Of a DNA stretch of 64,000 nt, positions 9,696 through 18,267 are shown in pieces (the stretch's first letter is position 1; every line of letters starts with the position of its first letter). The stretch is taken from the NCBI GenBank assembly GCA_964574635.1, contig CAZNOG010000008.1, positions 1-64,000 on the forward strand, in the 5' to 3' direction. Made by a program: the position numbers and the translations under genes. Under the pieces are notes generated by a model. It did not search any database, had not been told where the DNA came from, and saw only the letters and a list, made by a program, of their open reading frames with translations. This DNA is from CAZNOG01 sp964574635. Its GTDB lineage: Bacteria > Bacteroidota > Bacteroidia > Flavobacteriales_D > Cryomorphaceae.

Positions 9696-10979
9696 TCAGG
9701 GGCAGAGTCCCACCACGGAAGTTGCAATGGCCGAGGGATCGAAGTGGCGACGGGCGACGTGCATCACTTCGTCGGGTTGCAATTCGGAGAGTCGCGCCAT
9801 GAGGGAGGAAGGGTGGTTGAGGTCCAAGCCGCGGCGCAGGAGGTTCATCACGAGGTTGACCCTTTGGAAGGGGCCGTCCATGGCCATGGCGAGTCTACCG
9901 GCGATTTGATGGAGCACCAGATCCCACTCTTCCCGGGGAATGGGCTCTTGGGTGAGCCTATTCAGTTCGGCTTTGATTTCGTTGACCGCGTCGGAGGTGT
10001 GGCGAGTGCCCACTTGGGTGGAGATGGTGAGAAAGGAGATGTTGCGGTGCTGGGTAACGTTGCTGTTGGCGCCGTACGTGAAACCGTTTTTCACCCTGAG
10101 ATTGCGCATGAGTCGCGAACCGAAATGCCCTCCCAAGACCTTGTCGAGAAAGTAAATGGCGGGGTAATCGGGGTGGTGGGCGGTGACCACGGGAAAGCCC
10201 ACGAATATGGCCGACTGCGAAGCCGTTTCGTCGGTTTCGCACATTTCCCTCGGGCGGTACTCCCATTGATCGCCGATTGTTTTCGGGGCACCCGACTTCT
10301 TCGGCGCCCATTTTTCCAAAAACGGCATGAGGATCTCCGCGGCCCTTTGGGTGTTTTTTCCGGAAATAAAGCACTTCGTTCTCGAGGGGGTGTAGTGCGT
10401 GGCGTGAAATTCCGCCAGATGCTCTGAGGTCAACGCGTCGTAATCTTCGGGTACGACCGGGGTGTGCCACGGAGTGCCGCCGAGGAGCACGGCGTTGAAA
10501 TTTCGCGCGGCCCGCGTGCGCACGTGTTGGAGTTTGATCTCCAGCCGATTTTTCGCGCGCTGGGCCAGCGTTTTTAATTCGTCTTCCGGAAATACCGGCG
10601 AGGTGACGGTATCGATGAGCACGGGAATCAAGAATTCCAAGTGCTTGTTCAGGGTAAGCAAGTTGACCACGGTCGCATCTTTCTTCGCCGAGGCTTGGAT
10701 GTGCGCGCCGTAGAAATCCGTTTCGTCGGCTATTTCGTCGGCGGTGCGGAGCTTGGTTCCACGCGTGAGCATGGATGCGCACATGGCGGCCACCGCGGGT
10801 TTTTCCTCGTGCACGGATCCTGCGTCGATCTCGAGGGCGACGCTCACCAAGTCTTGATCGCCTCCTTCCACGAGGTAAAGTTCCACGCCGTTTCCGGTGG
10901 TCAATCGCCGCAGATCCGGTACGGGCAATTCGGTGGGGATTTGGCGTTGGGGCGGTATGGTTCGGTCGAGTACTCTCAC
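9696..10979 (-). CDS. M16 family peptidase, non-catalytic partner subunit
   Basis: The protein has the two-lobed M16 (pitrilysin/processing-peptidase) architecture: an N-terminal lobe with TELPVPDLRRLTTGNGVEL, and a second lobe with the R/Y-type region around NLRVKNGFTYGANSNV (about residue 290). The zinc motif HxxEH is absent at the expected place (VHEEKPAVAAMCASML). In paired M16 systems such subunits shape the substrate chamber and supply the R/Y motif. It lies 11 bp after the catalytic M16 gene in the same operon, which supports a heterodimer. No signal peptide is evident, so it may act in the cytoplasm, although homologous pairs also work in the periplasm. The substrate is unknown. Confidence 0.88.
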   Translation of the reverse strand: MRVLDRTIPPQRQIPTELPVPDLRRLTTGNGVELYLVEGGDQDLVSVALEIDAGSVHEEKPAVAAMCASMLTRGTKLRTADEIADETDFYGAHIQASAKKDATVVNLLTLNKHLEFLIPVLIDTVTSPVFPEDELKTLAQRAKNRLEIKLQHVRTRAARNFNAVLLGGTPWHTPVVPEDYDALTSEHLAEFHATHYTPSRTKCFISGKNTQRAAEILMPFLEKWAPKKSGAPKTIGDQWEYRPREMCETDETASQSAIFVGFPVVTAHHPDYPAIYFLDKVLGGHFGSRLMRNLRVKNGFTYGANSNVTQHRNISFLTISTQVGTRHTSDAVNEIKAELNRLTQEPIPREEWDLVLHQIAGRLAMAMDGPFQRVNLVMNLLRRGLDLNHPSSLMARLSELQPDEVMHVARRHFDPSAIATSVVGLCP

Positions 10980-10990
10980 GTAGGGGAATT

Positions 10991-12250
10991 TTATGGGGTC
11001 GTTTCGCCGTTGCCTTCCACGGATGCGTGGTAGCGGAGTTCGGCGTAGGGTTGGTTCGACAATTCAGTGGCGGTTTCCACGATTTCTTCGGGCGTCACTG
11101 CCATGTATTTGTCCAGATGGGTGTTAATCATCGACGCATCGCCGAGTAATTCGTAATAGCCGAGGTTCATGGCTTTGGAAAGCACGCCCACCTCTTGTGC
11201 CGTCTGTGAAAAGAGGGATTTGTTTTTGACTTTTTGAAGTTCGCGGTAATCCACCCCTTCCCGGGCCACCTTTATTATTTCTGCGATGATGGCTTCTTTG
11301 GCCTCGCCGTGGTCGGTGGTTTCGTTCAGCATGCCCGATACGTTGAAGGTGCCGGGGTCCATGCCGTTTCGCGCGTACGCCTGCACCTCCGAGAAGCGTT
11401 GTTCGCCTTTGATCAGGTTTTTGTGAAAGCGGGAGGATGCGCCTTCCGAAAGAATGTCGGCGAGCAATGCGTAGGCGAAATACCGCGGGTCTCTCACCGA
11501 GGGCGAGTTCCACGCCAGGTAGATGGCGTTTTGGGGCACCGGTCTTTGCACGGCGAGCAAGCGGTTTTCGTCCATTTTCGGTTCTTGGGGCAAGGAGCGT
11601 TCGGGGGTGAGTCCCCGTGGAATCTCTCCGTACCAGTGCTCCACGCGCTCAATGATCTCATCGGGCTCCACCGGACCGGCCACGGTGAGAATGGCGTTTC
11701 CCGGGTGGTAGTACCGGGAGTAAAACTCCACGACCTCTTCCAAGGTCACGTCGCGGATGTGATCGACCGTTTTGCCGATGGTGGGCCAGCGGTAAGGATG
11801 TTTCAGAAACACCAAGGGCGAGAGCAGCATCATGACGTCTCCGTACGGTCGGTTGAGGTACTGCTGGTGAAACTCTTCGATCACCACGTTTTTTTCCTGT
11901 TCCAGTCCCTCGGGGGTGAGGTTCAGCCACGACATGCGGTCGGATTCGAGCCAAAAGGCCGTTTCCAGGTTTTGCACGGGCACCTGTATGTAATAGTCGG
12001 TGTAGTCGGGGCCGGTAAACGCGTTGTTCACCCCACCCACTTTGAGCAAGGGGGGATCGAATTCCGGGACGTGTTTGCTGCCGCAGAACATCAAGTGCTC
12101 CAGCAAGTGGGCCAATCCCGTTCTCTTGGGTGATTCATCGCGAGAACCCACGTCGAAAATGGTGTTGACTACGGCCATTGGGGTCGACGGGTCACGGTGG
12201 ATGATGAGTCTCAAACCGTTTTGCAGTTGATGCCAGGTGTATTCGATCAC
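10991..12250 (-). CDS. M16 family zinc metallopeptidase, catalytic subunit
   Basis: The inverted zinc-binding motif HLLEH is at residues 48-52, and the third ligand is a glutamate in EQEKNVVIEEFHQQ (about 125). Together these define an active M16 peptidase that degrades peptides in an enclosed chamber. The length of 419 residues matches the single-chain half-size class that works as a dimer. The gene starts with ATG overlapping the stop of the upstream flavoprotein gene by 4 bp and is followed by the non-catalytic M16 gene. The three genes are therefore almost certainly co-transcribed from the promoter near 13333. Confidence 0.93.
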   Translation of the reverse strand: MIEYTWHQLQNGLRLIIHRDPSTPMAVVNTIFDVGSRDESPKRTGLAHLLEHLMFCGSKHVPEFDPPLLKVGGVNNAFTGPDYTDYYIQVPVQNLETAFWLESDRMSWLNLTPEGLEQEKNVVIEEFHQQYLNRPYGDVMMLLSPLVFLKHPYRWPTIGKTVDHIRDVTLEEVVEFYSRYYHPGNAILTVAGPVEPDEIIERVEHWYGEIPRGLTPERSLPQEPKMDENRLLAVQRPVPQNAIYLAWNSPSVRDPRYFAYALLADILSEGASSRFHKNLIKGEQRFSEVQAYARNGMDPGTFNVSGMLNETTDHGEAKEAIIAEIIKVAREGVDYRELQKVKNKSLFSQTAQEVGVLSKAMNLGYYELLGDASMINTHLDKYMAVTPEEIVETATELSNQPYAELRYHASVEGNGETTP

Positions 12251-13203
12251 GACAATTTCAATTTTGACATTTCTTCTCGCGTTTGCTCGTATTCTTTCAA
12301 GATTTCCTTTACGATTTCGGCCACGGGCTTCACCTCTTCAAACGAGGCCGCCACCTGACCTATTTCCAGTTCGCCTTCCTGCAAATCTCCCTCGAACATC
12401 CCTCTCTTGGCGCGGGCACGGCCCAGCAGTTCCCGCAGTTCTTCCACAGTTGCGCACCGTTTGTACGCCTCTTCCACTTGTTCGTAAAATCCGTTTTTCA
12501 TCAACCGCACCGGTGCGAGCTCTTTCAAGGTGAGCTTGGTCGCGCCTTCTTCCGATTCGACCACGGCTCGTTTGAAGTTTTCGTGGGCGCTGCTCTCGAC
12601 CGAGGCGACGAAACGCGAACCGATCTGAACGCCGTGCGCCCCCAGGGCCATGGCGGCGTACATCGACCGGCCGCTGCCTATTCCACCCGCCGCAATCACG
12701 GGAAGGTCCACCGCACGGCACACCTCCGGCACGAGGCACAAGGTGGTGGTTTCTTCCCGGCCGTTGTGTCCGCCGGCTTCAAAACCTTCCGCGATCACCG
12801 CGTCTACGCCGGCCCGGGCGGCTTTTTCGGCAAAGCGGGCGCTGCTCACCACATGAATGACTCGTATGCCATTGTCTTTCAGCATAGGCGTGTAAGTTGC
12901 CGGATTCCCCGCGGAGGTGATGACCGTTTTCACACCGTGACGGAGAATCACGGAAAAATGCTTGTCGATTTCCGGATAGAGCAAAGGAACATTCACCGCG
13001 ATGGGTTTGTTCGTCGCATCACGGCACTTGGCCAGATGCGTGTCCAAGACGTCGGGATACATGGATCCGGATCCGATGACCCCCAAAATTCCCGATTCGG
13101 CCGAAGCCGCGGCCAGCCTCCAACCACTGCACCAAATCATGCCCGCTTGAATGATGGGGTATTTCGTGCCCAGCAAGTCGGTTACCGTTCGACGTGTGTC
13201 CAT
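12247..13203 (-). CDS. Nitronate monooxygenase / FabK-like FMN enzyme
   Basis: This is a 318-residue TIM-barrel flavoprotein of the 2-nitropropane dioxygenase family. Key features are the N-terminal YPIIQAGM motif, FEAGGHNG (about 145-152) with the family's active-site histidine, and the FMN-phosphate loop AAGGIGSGR (about 169) followed by GAHGVQIGSRF. Members either detoxify nitronates or, as FabK, act as the NAD(P)H-dependent enoyl-ACP reductase of fatty acid synthesis. Sequence reading alone does not separate the two. It is first in an operon with the two M16 peptidase genes, an association with no obvious metabolic logic. Confidence 0.85.
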   Translation of the reverse strand: MDTRRTVTDLLGTKYPIIQAGMIWCSGWRLAAASAESGILGVIGSGSMYPDVLDTHLAKCRDATNKPIAVNVPLLYPEIDKHFSVILRHGVKTVITSAGNPATYTPMLKDNGIRVIHVVSSARFAEKAARAGVDAVIAEGFEAGGHNGREETTTLCLVPEVCRAVDLPVIAAGGIGSGRSMYAAMALGAHGVQIGSRFVASVESSAHENFKRAVVESEEGATKLTLKELAPVRLMKNGFYEQVEEAYKRCATVEELRELLGRARAKRGMFEGDLQEGELEIGQVAASFEEVKPVAEIVKEILKEYEQTREEMSKLKLS

Positions 13204-13251
13204 AGCGTTTGGATTTTTGGATGGCGAAGTAACGAATTCTTTAAAGAGGTA

Positions 13252-13292
13252 TACCCACGAAAACCCTCACACCACCTGCCCGAAACCTCCTG
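13252..13292 (-). repeat. Diverged copy of the GGGTTTTTGTGGGT dispersed repeat
   Basis: On the minus strand the segment reads GGTGTGAGGGTTTTCGTGGG. It resembles the copies at 38566-38600, 56640-56670 and 58118-58158, which contain TGGGTTTTTGTGGGTG. It lies in the predicted 5' leader of the nitronate monooxygenase gene. Confidence 0.4.
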
Positions 13293-13332
13293 CGCTTTAT
13301 TTTTATCCCCCTGCGTTTTTACGATTTCACGA

Positions 13333-13340
13333 CAAACGTA
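13333..13340 (-). promoter_or_regulatory. Candidate -7 box of the flavoprotein/M16 operon
   Basis: On the minus strand this is TACGTTTG, an exact TAnnTTTG match about 130 bp upstream of the start at 13203. No strong -33 element is seen. The divergent gene at 13467 must be transcribed from the same 263-bp gap, for which I see no clear box. Confidence 0.6.
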
Positions 13341-13466
13341 TTTTTGGTTAGTATTGGTGATTGAAAAAACGTATAAATCAGCCGGGTCGGTCGGAAATAC
13401 CTGCCTAACTTGCGCAGCCGTTAAACATTTGGGAGCCATCCGCCCAAAAAGAATTCATCCACAGCC

Positions 13467-14036
13467 ATGGCCTACTACAGCAAAGCGGAATTGGACGAAA
13501 TGGGCTTCGCGGCCTTGGGTACCGACGTGCTCCTGTCGCGCAAAGCCACCGTACTCCGCCCCGACCTCATCCACATCGGCAATCGGGTGCGCATCGACGA
13601 TTTCTGCATCATCAGCCCGTCGTCCCGGCCATTTTTCATCGGTTCGCACATCCACATCGGGCCGTACAGCAGCCTCATCGGGGGCGAGTCCATCACCATG
13701 CGCGATTTCTCCGGCCTGTCGGCGCGCGTCACCATATACTCCAGCAGCGACGATTATTCCGGCATGTACATGACCAACCCCATGGTGCCTGAAATGTACC
13801 GCAACGTGGTGAGCAAGCCCGTTTTGCTGGGGCGCCACGTCATCGTCGGGGCGGGCGCCGTTATCCTCCCCGGCGTCACCGTCGGCGACAGTTCCGCGAT
13901 CGCAGCCATGTCGCTCGTCACCAAAAGCGTCAAAGAAGGCATGGTCGCAGGCGGCGTCCCTTGCCGTGCCATTCGCCCTCGCCTCACCGAACACCTGTCC
14001 CTCGAACGGAAAATGCGCGGCGATCAAGGCGGATGA
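13467..14036 (+). CDS. Hexapeptide-repeat O-acyltransferase
   Basis: The 189-residue protein has the [LIV]-G-x-x-x-x imperfect hexapeptide pattern of a left-handed beta-helix (IHIGNRVRIDDFC, IHIGPYSSLIGG, VIVGAGAVILPGVTVGDSS). It ends with the standard SLVTKSV, then GGVPCRAIR, of maltose/chloramphenicol-type acetyltransferases. It would transfer an acyl group, usually acetyl from acetyl-CoA, to a sugar or aminosugar as a trimer. It sits at the left border of the glycan locus, just before the polysaccharide exporter genes. A role in acetylating the exported glycan or a nucleotide-sugar precursor is therefore likely but inferred. Confidence 0.85.
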   Translation: MAYYSKAELDEMGFAALGTDVLLSRKATVLRPDLIHIGNRVRIDDFCIISPSSRPFFIGSHIHIGPYSSLIGGESITMRDFSGLSARVTIYSSSDDYSGMYMTNPMVPEMYRNVVSKPVLLGRHVIVGAGAVILPGVTVGDSSAIAAMSLVTKSVKEGMVAGGVPCRAIRPRLTEHLSLERKMRGDQGG

Positions 14037-14144
14037 GTCAAACAAAGATGCGGAGGGGTTTCAGGGAGTGCCCCGGCGTGCGCATTCCACTCCGATTTGC
14101 TTGCGACCATCGGATGTTCTCAGTCATCCCGTCTCCCTTCGCCG

Positions 14145-14280
14145 GGTCGGTCTTCGGCGCTTATCTTTTGGTCCGGGGCGTGTGTCCGTAAGCCGCCTCA
14201 ACGCCTTTCATGCCGGTCAGGGTCGAGGCGGCACGGCCACTCGGCGCCCCGGCCCAAAAGGATGCCGCGCCTACGCCCTC
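14145..14280 (+). repeat. Dispersed palindromic element, copy D
   Basis: A large nested palindrome fills the middle of the 384-bp gap between the acetyltransferase and exporter genes. The outer arms CTTTTGGTCCGGGGCG (14165-14180) and CGCCCCGGCCCAAAAG (14245-14260) match at 15 of 16 positions, and pairing extends outward in weaker form. The inner arms GCCGCCTC (14192-14199) and GAGGCGGC (14225-14232) are perfect. It shares GGGTCGG..TTATCT and GGATGCCG blocks with the other copies but has a different apex. No gene is seen elsewhere in the gap. Confidence 0.7.
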
Positions 14281-14392
14281 ACTCGCCGAAAATCACCTCG
14301 GGTTTCCGGGTTTTCCTTCGGCGTTTTCCGTTCCACTTCCCGTGGAAAGAGTCCGCACCGGGCAAGCGATGTACCCGAAGGTCTTAAATTTC

Positions 14393-14400
14393 TATCTTTG
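14393..14400 (+). promoter_or_regulatory. Candidate -7 box for the polysaccharide exporter operon
   Basis: TATCTTTG is an exact TAnnTTTG match ending 20 bp before the TTG start at 14421, so the leader would be very short. No convincing -33 element is visible. Confidence 0.55.
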
Positions 14401-14420
14401 TGCCCGCTAATTTTTGACCA

Positions 14421-15290
14421 TTGACCGATCGAGAAGCTCCTTCCCTCCCAGTAAAGGTGTACCGCCCGTTCTCCGAAAGCAGGAGAGGCTTCCGCACGTT
14501 GTTCGGCGATTTCTTCAAAGGATTCGGACAGGCGCATGAGCTGGGAATGCACTTGGCCAAAAGAGACATCAAATCGGCGTACCGGCAAACTGTCTTGGGG
14601 TTGTTGTGGGCTTTTCTCCTTCCTTTGGTCAACACCATTACTTGGGTTTTCCTAAACGGGTCGGGCATCGTCAAGGTGGCCGAAACCGACATTCCCTACA
14701 CGGCATACGTGTTTTCGGGCACCATGCTATGGGCCATATTCATCGAATCGGTAAACAAACCCCTGCTCATCGCCAACGCCTCCAAAACCCTTCTCACGAA
14801 AATCAATTTTCCCCGGGAGAGCCTCATCCTTTCGGGCGTGTACCAAACGGTGTTCAACGCCGTCATCAAGGTCGTGCTGGTCATGGGGGTGTTTTTATGG
14901 ATGGGCATTTATCCCAACGTGCAAATCCTTTGGCTGCCCGTCATGTTGTTTTCCTTGGTGGTCACCGGCACCGCCCTGGGCGTGCTCTTGTCGCCGGTCG
15001 GCATGCTGTACAACGACGTGGGCAAATCCATCCCCCTGATCATGCAATTGTTCATGTACCTCACGCCGGTGGTGTTCATGATGCCCGAATCGGGAGTGTT
15101 GAGAACCATTTTCACCCTCAATCCCTTGTCGTCCATTCTAATGACGGCGAGAAGCGTCATGGCCGGCACCACCCCCGAGTACCTGTTGCCCGCCTTGGCC
15201 ATCACGGCCGGAATGATGGTGTTGTTTTTCTTCACTTGGCTGATATACAGAATCGCCATGCCGGTATTGATCGAACGAATGAGCGCTTGA
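14421..15290 (+). CDS. Polysaccharide ABC transporter permease (Wzm/TagG-like)
   Basis: This is a 289-residue ABC-2 family inner-membrane protein with about six hydrophobic segments after the family's cytoplasmic entry motif LAKRDIKSAYRQTVLGLLW (about 46-64). With the next gene it would form the exporter that moves an undecaprenyl-linked or lipid-linked polysaccharide from cytoplasm to periplasm. The reading frame begins with TTG at 14421, just downstream of the promoter box. The in-frame GTG at 14457 is an alternative start. The stop is followed after one base by the ATPase start codon, so the two are translationally linked. Confidence 0.93.
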   Translation: MTDREAPSLPVKVYRPFSESRRGFRTLFGDFFKGFGQAHELGMHLAKRDIKSAYRQTVLGLLWAFLLPLVNTITWVFLNGSGIVKVAETDIPYTAYVFSGTMLWAIFIESVNKPLLIANASKTLLTKINFPRESLILSGVYQTVFNAVIKVVLVMGVFLWMGIYPNVQILWLPVMLFSLVVTGTALGVLLSPVGMLYNDVGKSIPLIMQLFMYLTPVVFMMPESGVLRTIFTLNPLSSILMTARSVMAGTTPEYLLPALAITAGMMVLFFFTWLIYRIAMPVLIERMSA

Positions 15291-15291
15291 T

Positions 15292-16509
15292 ATGGACGAG
15301 AACGTGTTGGTGGAAGTCAAAGGCGTGTCCAAGAAGTTTTGCAGGGACCTGAAGCGTTCCTTGTACTACGGGCTCCGCGACATGAGCTCCAACATTCTGG
15401 GCATCCGCACGGACCAAAGTCGCCTGCGAAAGCACGAGTTTTGGGCGCTCAAAGGCATCGACTTCCAATTGAAACGGGGGGAATGCTTGGGCCTCATCGG
15501 CAAAAACGGCGCGGGAAAATCCACCTTGCTCAAAATGCTCAACGGCTTGATCGGCCCCGACGAGGGCACCATCGCCATGCGGGGTAAGGTGGGGGCGCTC
15601 ATCGAGTTGGGTGCGGGGTTCAACCCCATCCTCACCGGTCGGGAAAACATCTTCATCAACGGTTCGGTGCTGGGGTACACCACCGCCGAAATTCGCGACA
15701 TGCTCGACGAGATCATCGCCTTTTCCGAGCTCGAAGAGTTCATCGATACTCCGGTGCAGTACTACAGCTCCGGCATGAAAGTCCGGTTGGGCTTTGCGGT
15801 GGCCGCCAACATGAACCCCGACGTGCTGATCCTCGACGAGGTGTTGGCCGTGGGCGATGCGGGCTTCAAGATCAAATCCTTCAACAAGATTTCAAAGGTG
15901 ATCCGCAATTCGGCGGTGATTTTCGTGAGCCATTCCATGCCCCACGTGGCGCGCATGTGCAACCGCGTGATGTTGCTCGACGGCGGGGAGGTGGCCTACG
16001 AGGGCACCGACGTGGGCAAGGGCATCGAGATGTATTACGATCTCTACGGAAACAGCGACTCCCGCATCGAATACAACCAAGGTGCGCAAATCGAGAATTG
16101 CACGCTGAACGGCGAGTCTTCAGACCGCACCGAAGTGGTGCTCAATCACGGCGAAGACCTGAGGGTGGAATTCGACTTGACCACCGTCGATACCGGCGAC
16201 GAACTCACGGTGATGTTGCAGTTCGCAGACAGGGACTTGAAGATCGTGGGGCAGTACTTTTCCAATCGCCTCGACGGCGACACTGTCGTGGCGGTGGCCG
16301 ACGGCAGCACGCGGCGCATCGCCGTAGACCTGCCCAATGTGTTGCTGGTCGACGGGGAATACACGATGAGTGTATTCGTTTCCAGAAACTTGGACGTGGC
16401 TTTTGATTACTTAGCGCTGTACCGCAATCTGGCCTCTTTTCGCGTGAAGGGTTTCGGATACGGCTTGGTGGCTCCGTACCACTTTAAAGGGAAAATGGAA
16501 ATCGTCTGA
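15292..16509 (+). CDS. Polysaccharide ABC transporter ATPase with Wzt-type C-terminal domain
   Basis: The N-terminal about 245 residues form an ABC ATPase: Walker A GKNGAGKST, ABC signature YSSGM preceding KVRLGFA, Walker B VLILDEVLAVGD and the H-loop FVSHS. The remaining about 160 residues are a beta-rich extension (IEYNQGAQIENCTLNG onward) like the Wzt C-terminal domain. In O-antigen exporters that domain recognises the modified non-reducing end of the finished glycan. Its presence suggests export of a chain-terminated polysaccharide made entirely in the cytoplasm. Partner: the permease immediately upstream. Confidence 0.93.
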   Translation: MDENVLVEVKGVSKKFCRDLKRSLYYGLRDMSSNILGIRTDQSRLRKHEFWALKGIDFQLKRGECLGLIGKNGAGKSTLLKMLNGLIGPDEGTIAMRGKVGALIELGAGFNPILTGRENIFINGSVLGYTTAEIRDMLDEIIAFSELEEFIDTPVQYYSSGMKVRLGFAVAANMNPDVLILDEVLAVGDAGFKIKSFNKISKVIRNSAVIFVSHSMPHVARMCNRVMLLDGGEVAYEGTDVGKGIEMYYDLYGNSDSRIEYNQGAQIENCTLNGESSDRTEVVLNHGEDLRVEFDLTTVDTGDELTVMLQFADRDLKIVGQYFSNRLDGDTVVAVADGSTRRIAVDLPNVLLVDGEYTMSVFVSRNLDVAFDYLALYRNLASFRVKGFGYGLVAPYHFKGKMEIV

Positions 16510-16593
16510 GCGTCACCCAACCTCCGCTTTGTTCCGTTTATCCCGTGGCGAAATCCGCTTTCTTGAGAGAGGAAAAATCGGGGAACAGATCGT

Positions 16594-18261
16594 TCAGGCT
16601 TCCACTTCAAATTCTTTTCTCACAACGTAATCGGCATTTTTCCAGCCGGATATGTATTCCGAGAGGTACATCCGCTTCCCTTCCGGTAACTTCATCAAAG
16701 CATCTTCCTTGTCTCGCAATATGTCGGCACAGCATTTCAAAACTTCTTTCGTTCGACTTCCCGAAACGGATTCTGAACCGGTGCAGGCCAAGACTTTCCG
16801 CGCGTCTTCCAAGTCTTGAAGATAGTCTACCGACAAATTTTTGAAACTGAGATCGCCGAAGGGATGAACCAGATCGATGGATCCTTTTCGGGCGGATTCG
16901 TCGTTCAGTACGAACCACGTGAGGTATTCGGACACCATGGGATTTTCCATCCCAACATACAGATTCCACAAGTAATTCGTGGAGAAAACTTCCGCCGACA
17001 TGCCGAAAGGAGCGTTGTTCACCTTTGCGTAATCCAGATCATACGATTGAACCATTCTGACCATTTCGTCGATCAAGTAAGGGTCCGTGAAAGGATTGTC
17101 GCCGGTGACCCGTAAAATGATTCCCGCTTTCCGCTCCCAAGCCAAATCGAGCATGCGGTCGATTACCGAAACGGCGTGACCCCGAAATACGGGAATCCCG
17201 AGGGCCTCGCAATGATTTACAAGGACATCATCTTCGGGCAAATCCGAGGTGGCGACCTGAACGGAAGTCGCCGTCCCGGCTCTTTCCATCGATCGGTAAA
17301 GGGCTTCGATCAAGCTTTCCGAACCGATGTTCTCGATGATTTTTTTGGGCAGCCGTTTGGATTTCAATCGGGCGATGACGGCGACGGCAACGACGCTTTT
17401 GTCAAATCCCGAAATGGTGTGATGAATGTAATCCGGTGCATCGTCGGCCCTTTTCAGGCTGCCGTCGGGCATCACCTTTTTGTACAGCACCGAGCGGTGA
17501 GGTTTTTCGTTTTTTACGGGGTGCTTGACGCCATGGCCCAAAGCCTTTTCGTACAATCGTACTTTGGAGGTGAGGATTTTGAATTCTTCCGGATACAACG
17601 ATACTTGCCAGTCGAAGTGCCGGTTGTTTCTGGTTAAGGTGATGTGTTTTTCCAAATATTTGCACCCTTTGGCAAGGGCCATCAGAGGAATGTCCGTCAC
17701 CGTGGGCGAATGGTCTGCCAATCCCACCGGTTTGCCGTATTCTTCGGCAAGGAAGTCCAATGAATCCAAGTTCAAATCCTCCAATTCCGTGGGGTAATTG
17801 CTGTATCCGGTTAGGATGGCGTCGACTTGATCACGGATATAACCGAGTGCAAAGCGTATTTCGAAATTCGTCGCCGCCTGTGTTTCCAAGATCACACGCA
17901 CGTCAGGATTTTGTTGGATAATCGCCAACATGGATGGATTGGTAAGGTCGGTGGCATGCAGCTTAATGAGGCGGTAGCCTTCCTCCAACACGAAATTCAA
18001 AGACCTCTCGTCCAAGGCGCAGGGAATGATTTGAAGACCCGAAGCCGTGCTTTCTTCAAAGACGTTTTTCCATTCGTCAAAAGAAATGTTGTGGTCCACG
18101 TATAATTGGTGCTTGGAATACTCCTTGTCGGAAAAGGATTCGGGATCCATGATCTGAACCGTAAAATAATCCGCTTCGGAATCAGCTGCGGCCCTCATCA
18201 AGTTCAACACTTCCGACAAGAGGCCCTGATGATTGTATGCACTTTCGGCGATTATTTTCAT
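16594..18261 (-). CDS. NeuB/SpsE-like synthase fused to SpsF-like cytidylyltransferase
   Basis: This is a 555-residue two-domain protein. Residues 1-265 form a NeuB-type TIM barrel that condenses phosphoenolpyruvate with an N-acetylhexosamine. Landmarks are MKIIAESAYNHQG at the N-terminus, HATDLTNPSML (102-112), TGYSNYPTELEDLNL (151-165), GLADHSPTVTD (180-190) and YLEKHITL (202-209). No C-terminal SAF (antifreeze-like) domain follows. Residues about 289-500 are instead a nucleotidyltransferase of the CMP-KDO/NeuA/SpsF type, with VIARLKSKRLPKKIIENIG and the metal-site motif RVTGDNPFTDP. The two activities would be consecutive in making a CMP-activated nonulosonic acid, apart from an intervening phosphatase step that the adjacent KdsC-like gene could supply. 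Several barrel motifs deviate from canonical NeuB, so the true substrate is uncertain. Confidence 0.88.
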   Translation of the reverse strand: MKIIAESAYNHQGLLSEVLNLMRAAADSEADYFTVQIMDPESFSDKEYSKHQLYVDHNISFDEWKNVFEESTASGLQIIPCALDERSLNFVLEEGYRLIKLHATDLTNPSMLAIIQQNPDVRVILETQAATNFEIRFALGYIRDQVDAILTGYSNYPTELEDLNLDSLDFLAEEYGKPVGLADHSPTVTDIPLMALAKGCKYLEKHITLTRNNRHFDWQVSLYPEEFKILTSKVRLYEKALGHGVKHPVKNEKPHRSVLYKKVMPDGSLKRADDAPDYIHHTISGFDKSVVAVAVIARLKSKRLPKKIIENIGSESLIEALYRSMERAGTATSVQVATSDLPEDDVLVNHCEALGIPVFRGHAVSVIDRMLDLAWERKAGIILRVTGDNPFTDPYLIDEMVRMVQSYDLDYAKVNNAPFGMSAEVFSTNYLWNLYVGMENPMVSEYLTWFVLNDESARKGSIDLVHPFGDLSFKNLSVDYLQDLEDARKVLACTGSESVSGSRTKEVLKCCADILRDKEDALMKLPEGKRMYLSEYISGWKNADYVVRKEFEVEA

Positions 18262-18267
18262 CGTCTG

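Noticed and set aside
13182..13439. 85-codon minus-strand frame between the flavoprotein and acetyltransferase genes
   Set aside because: It overlaps the promoter box at 13333 and a dispersed repeat, and shows no protein-like features.
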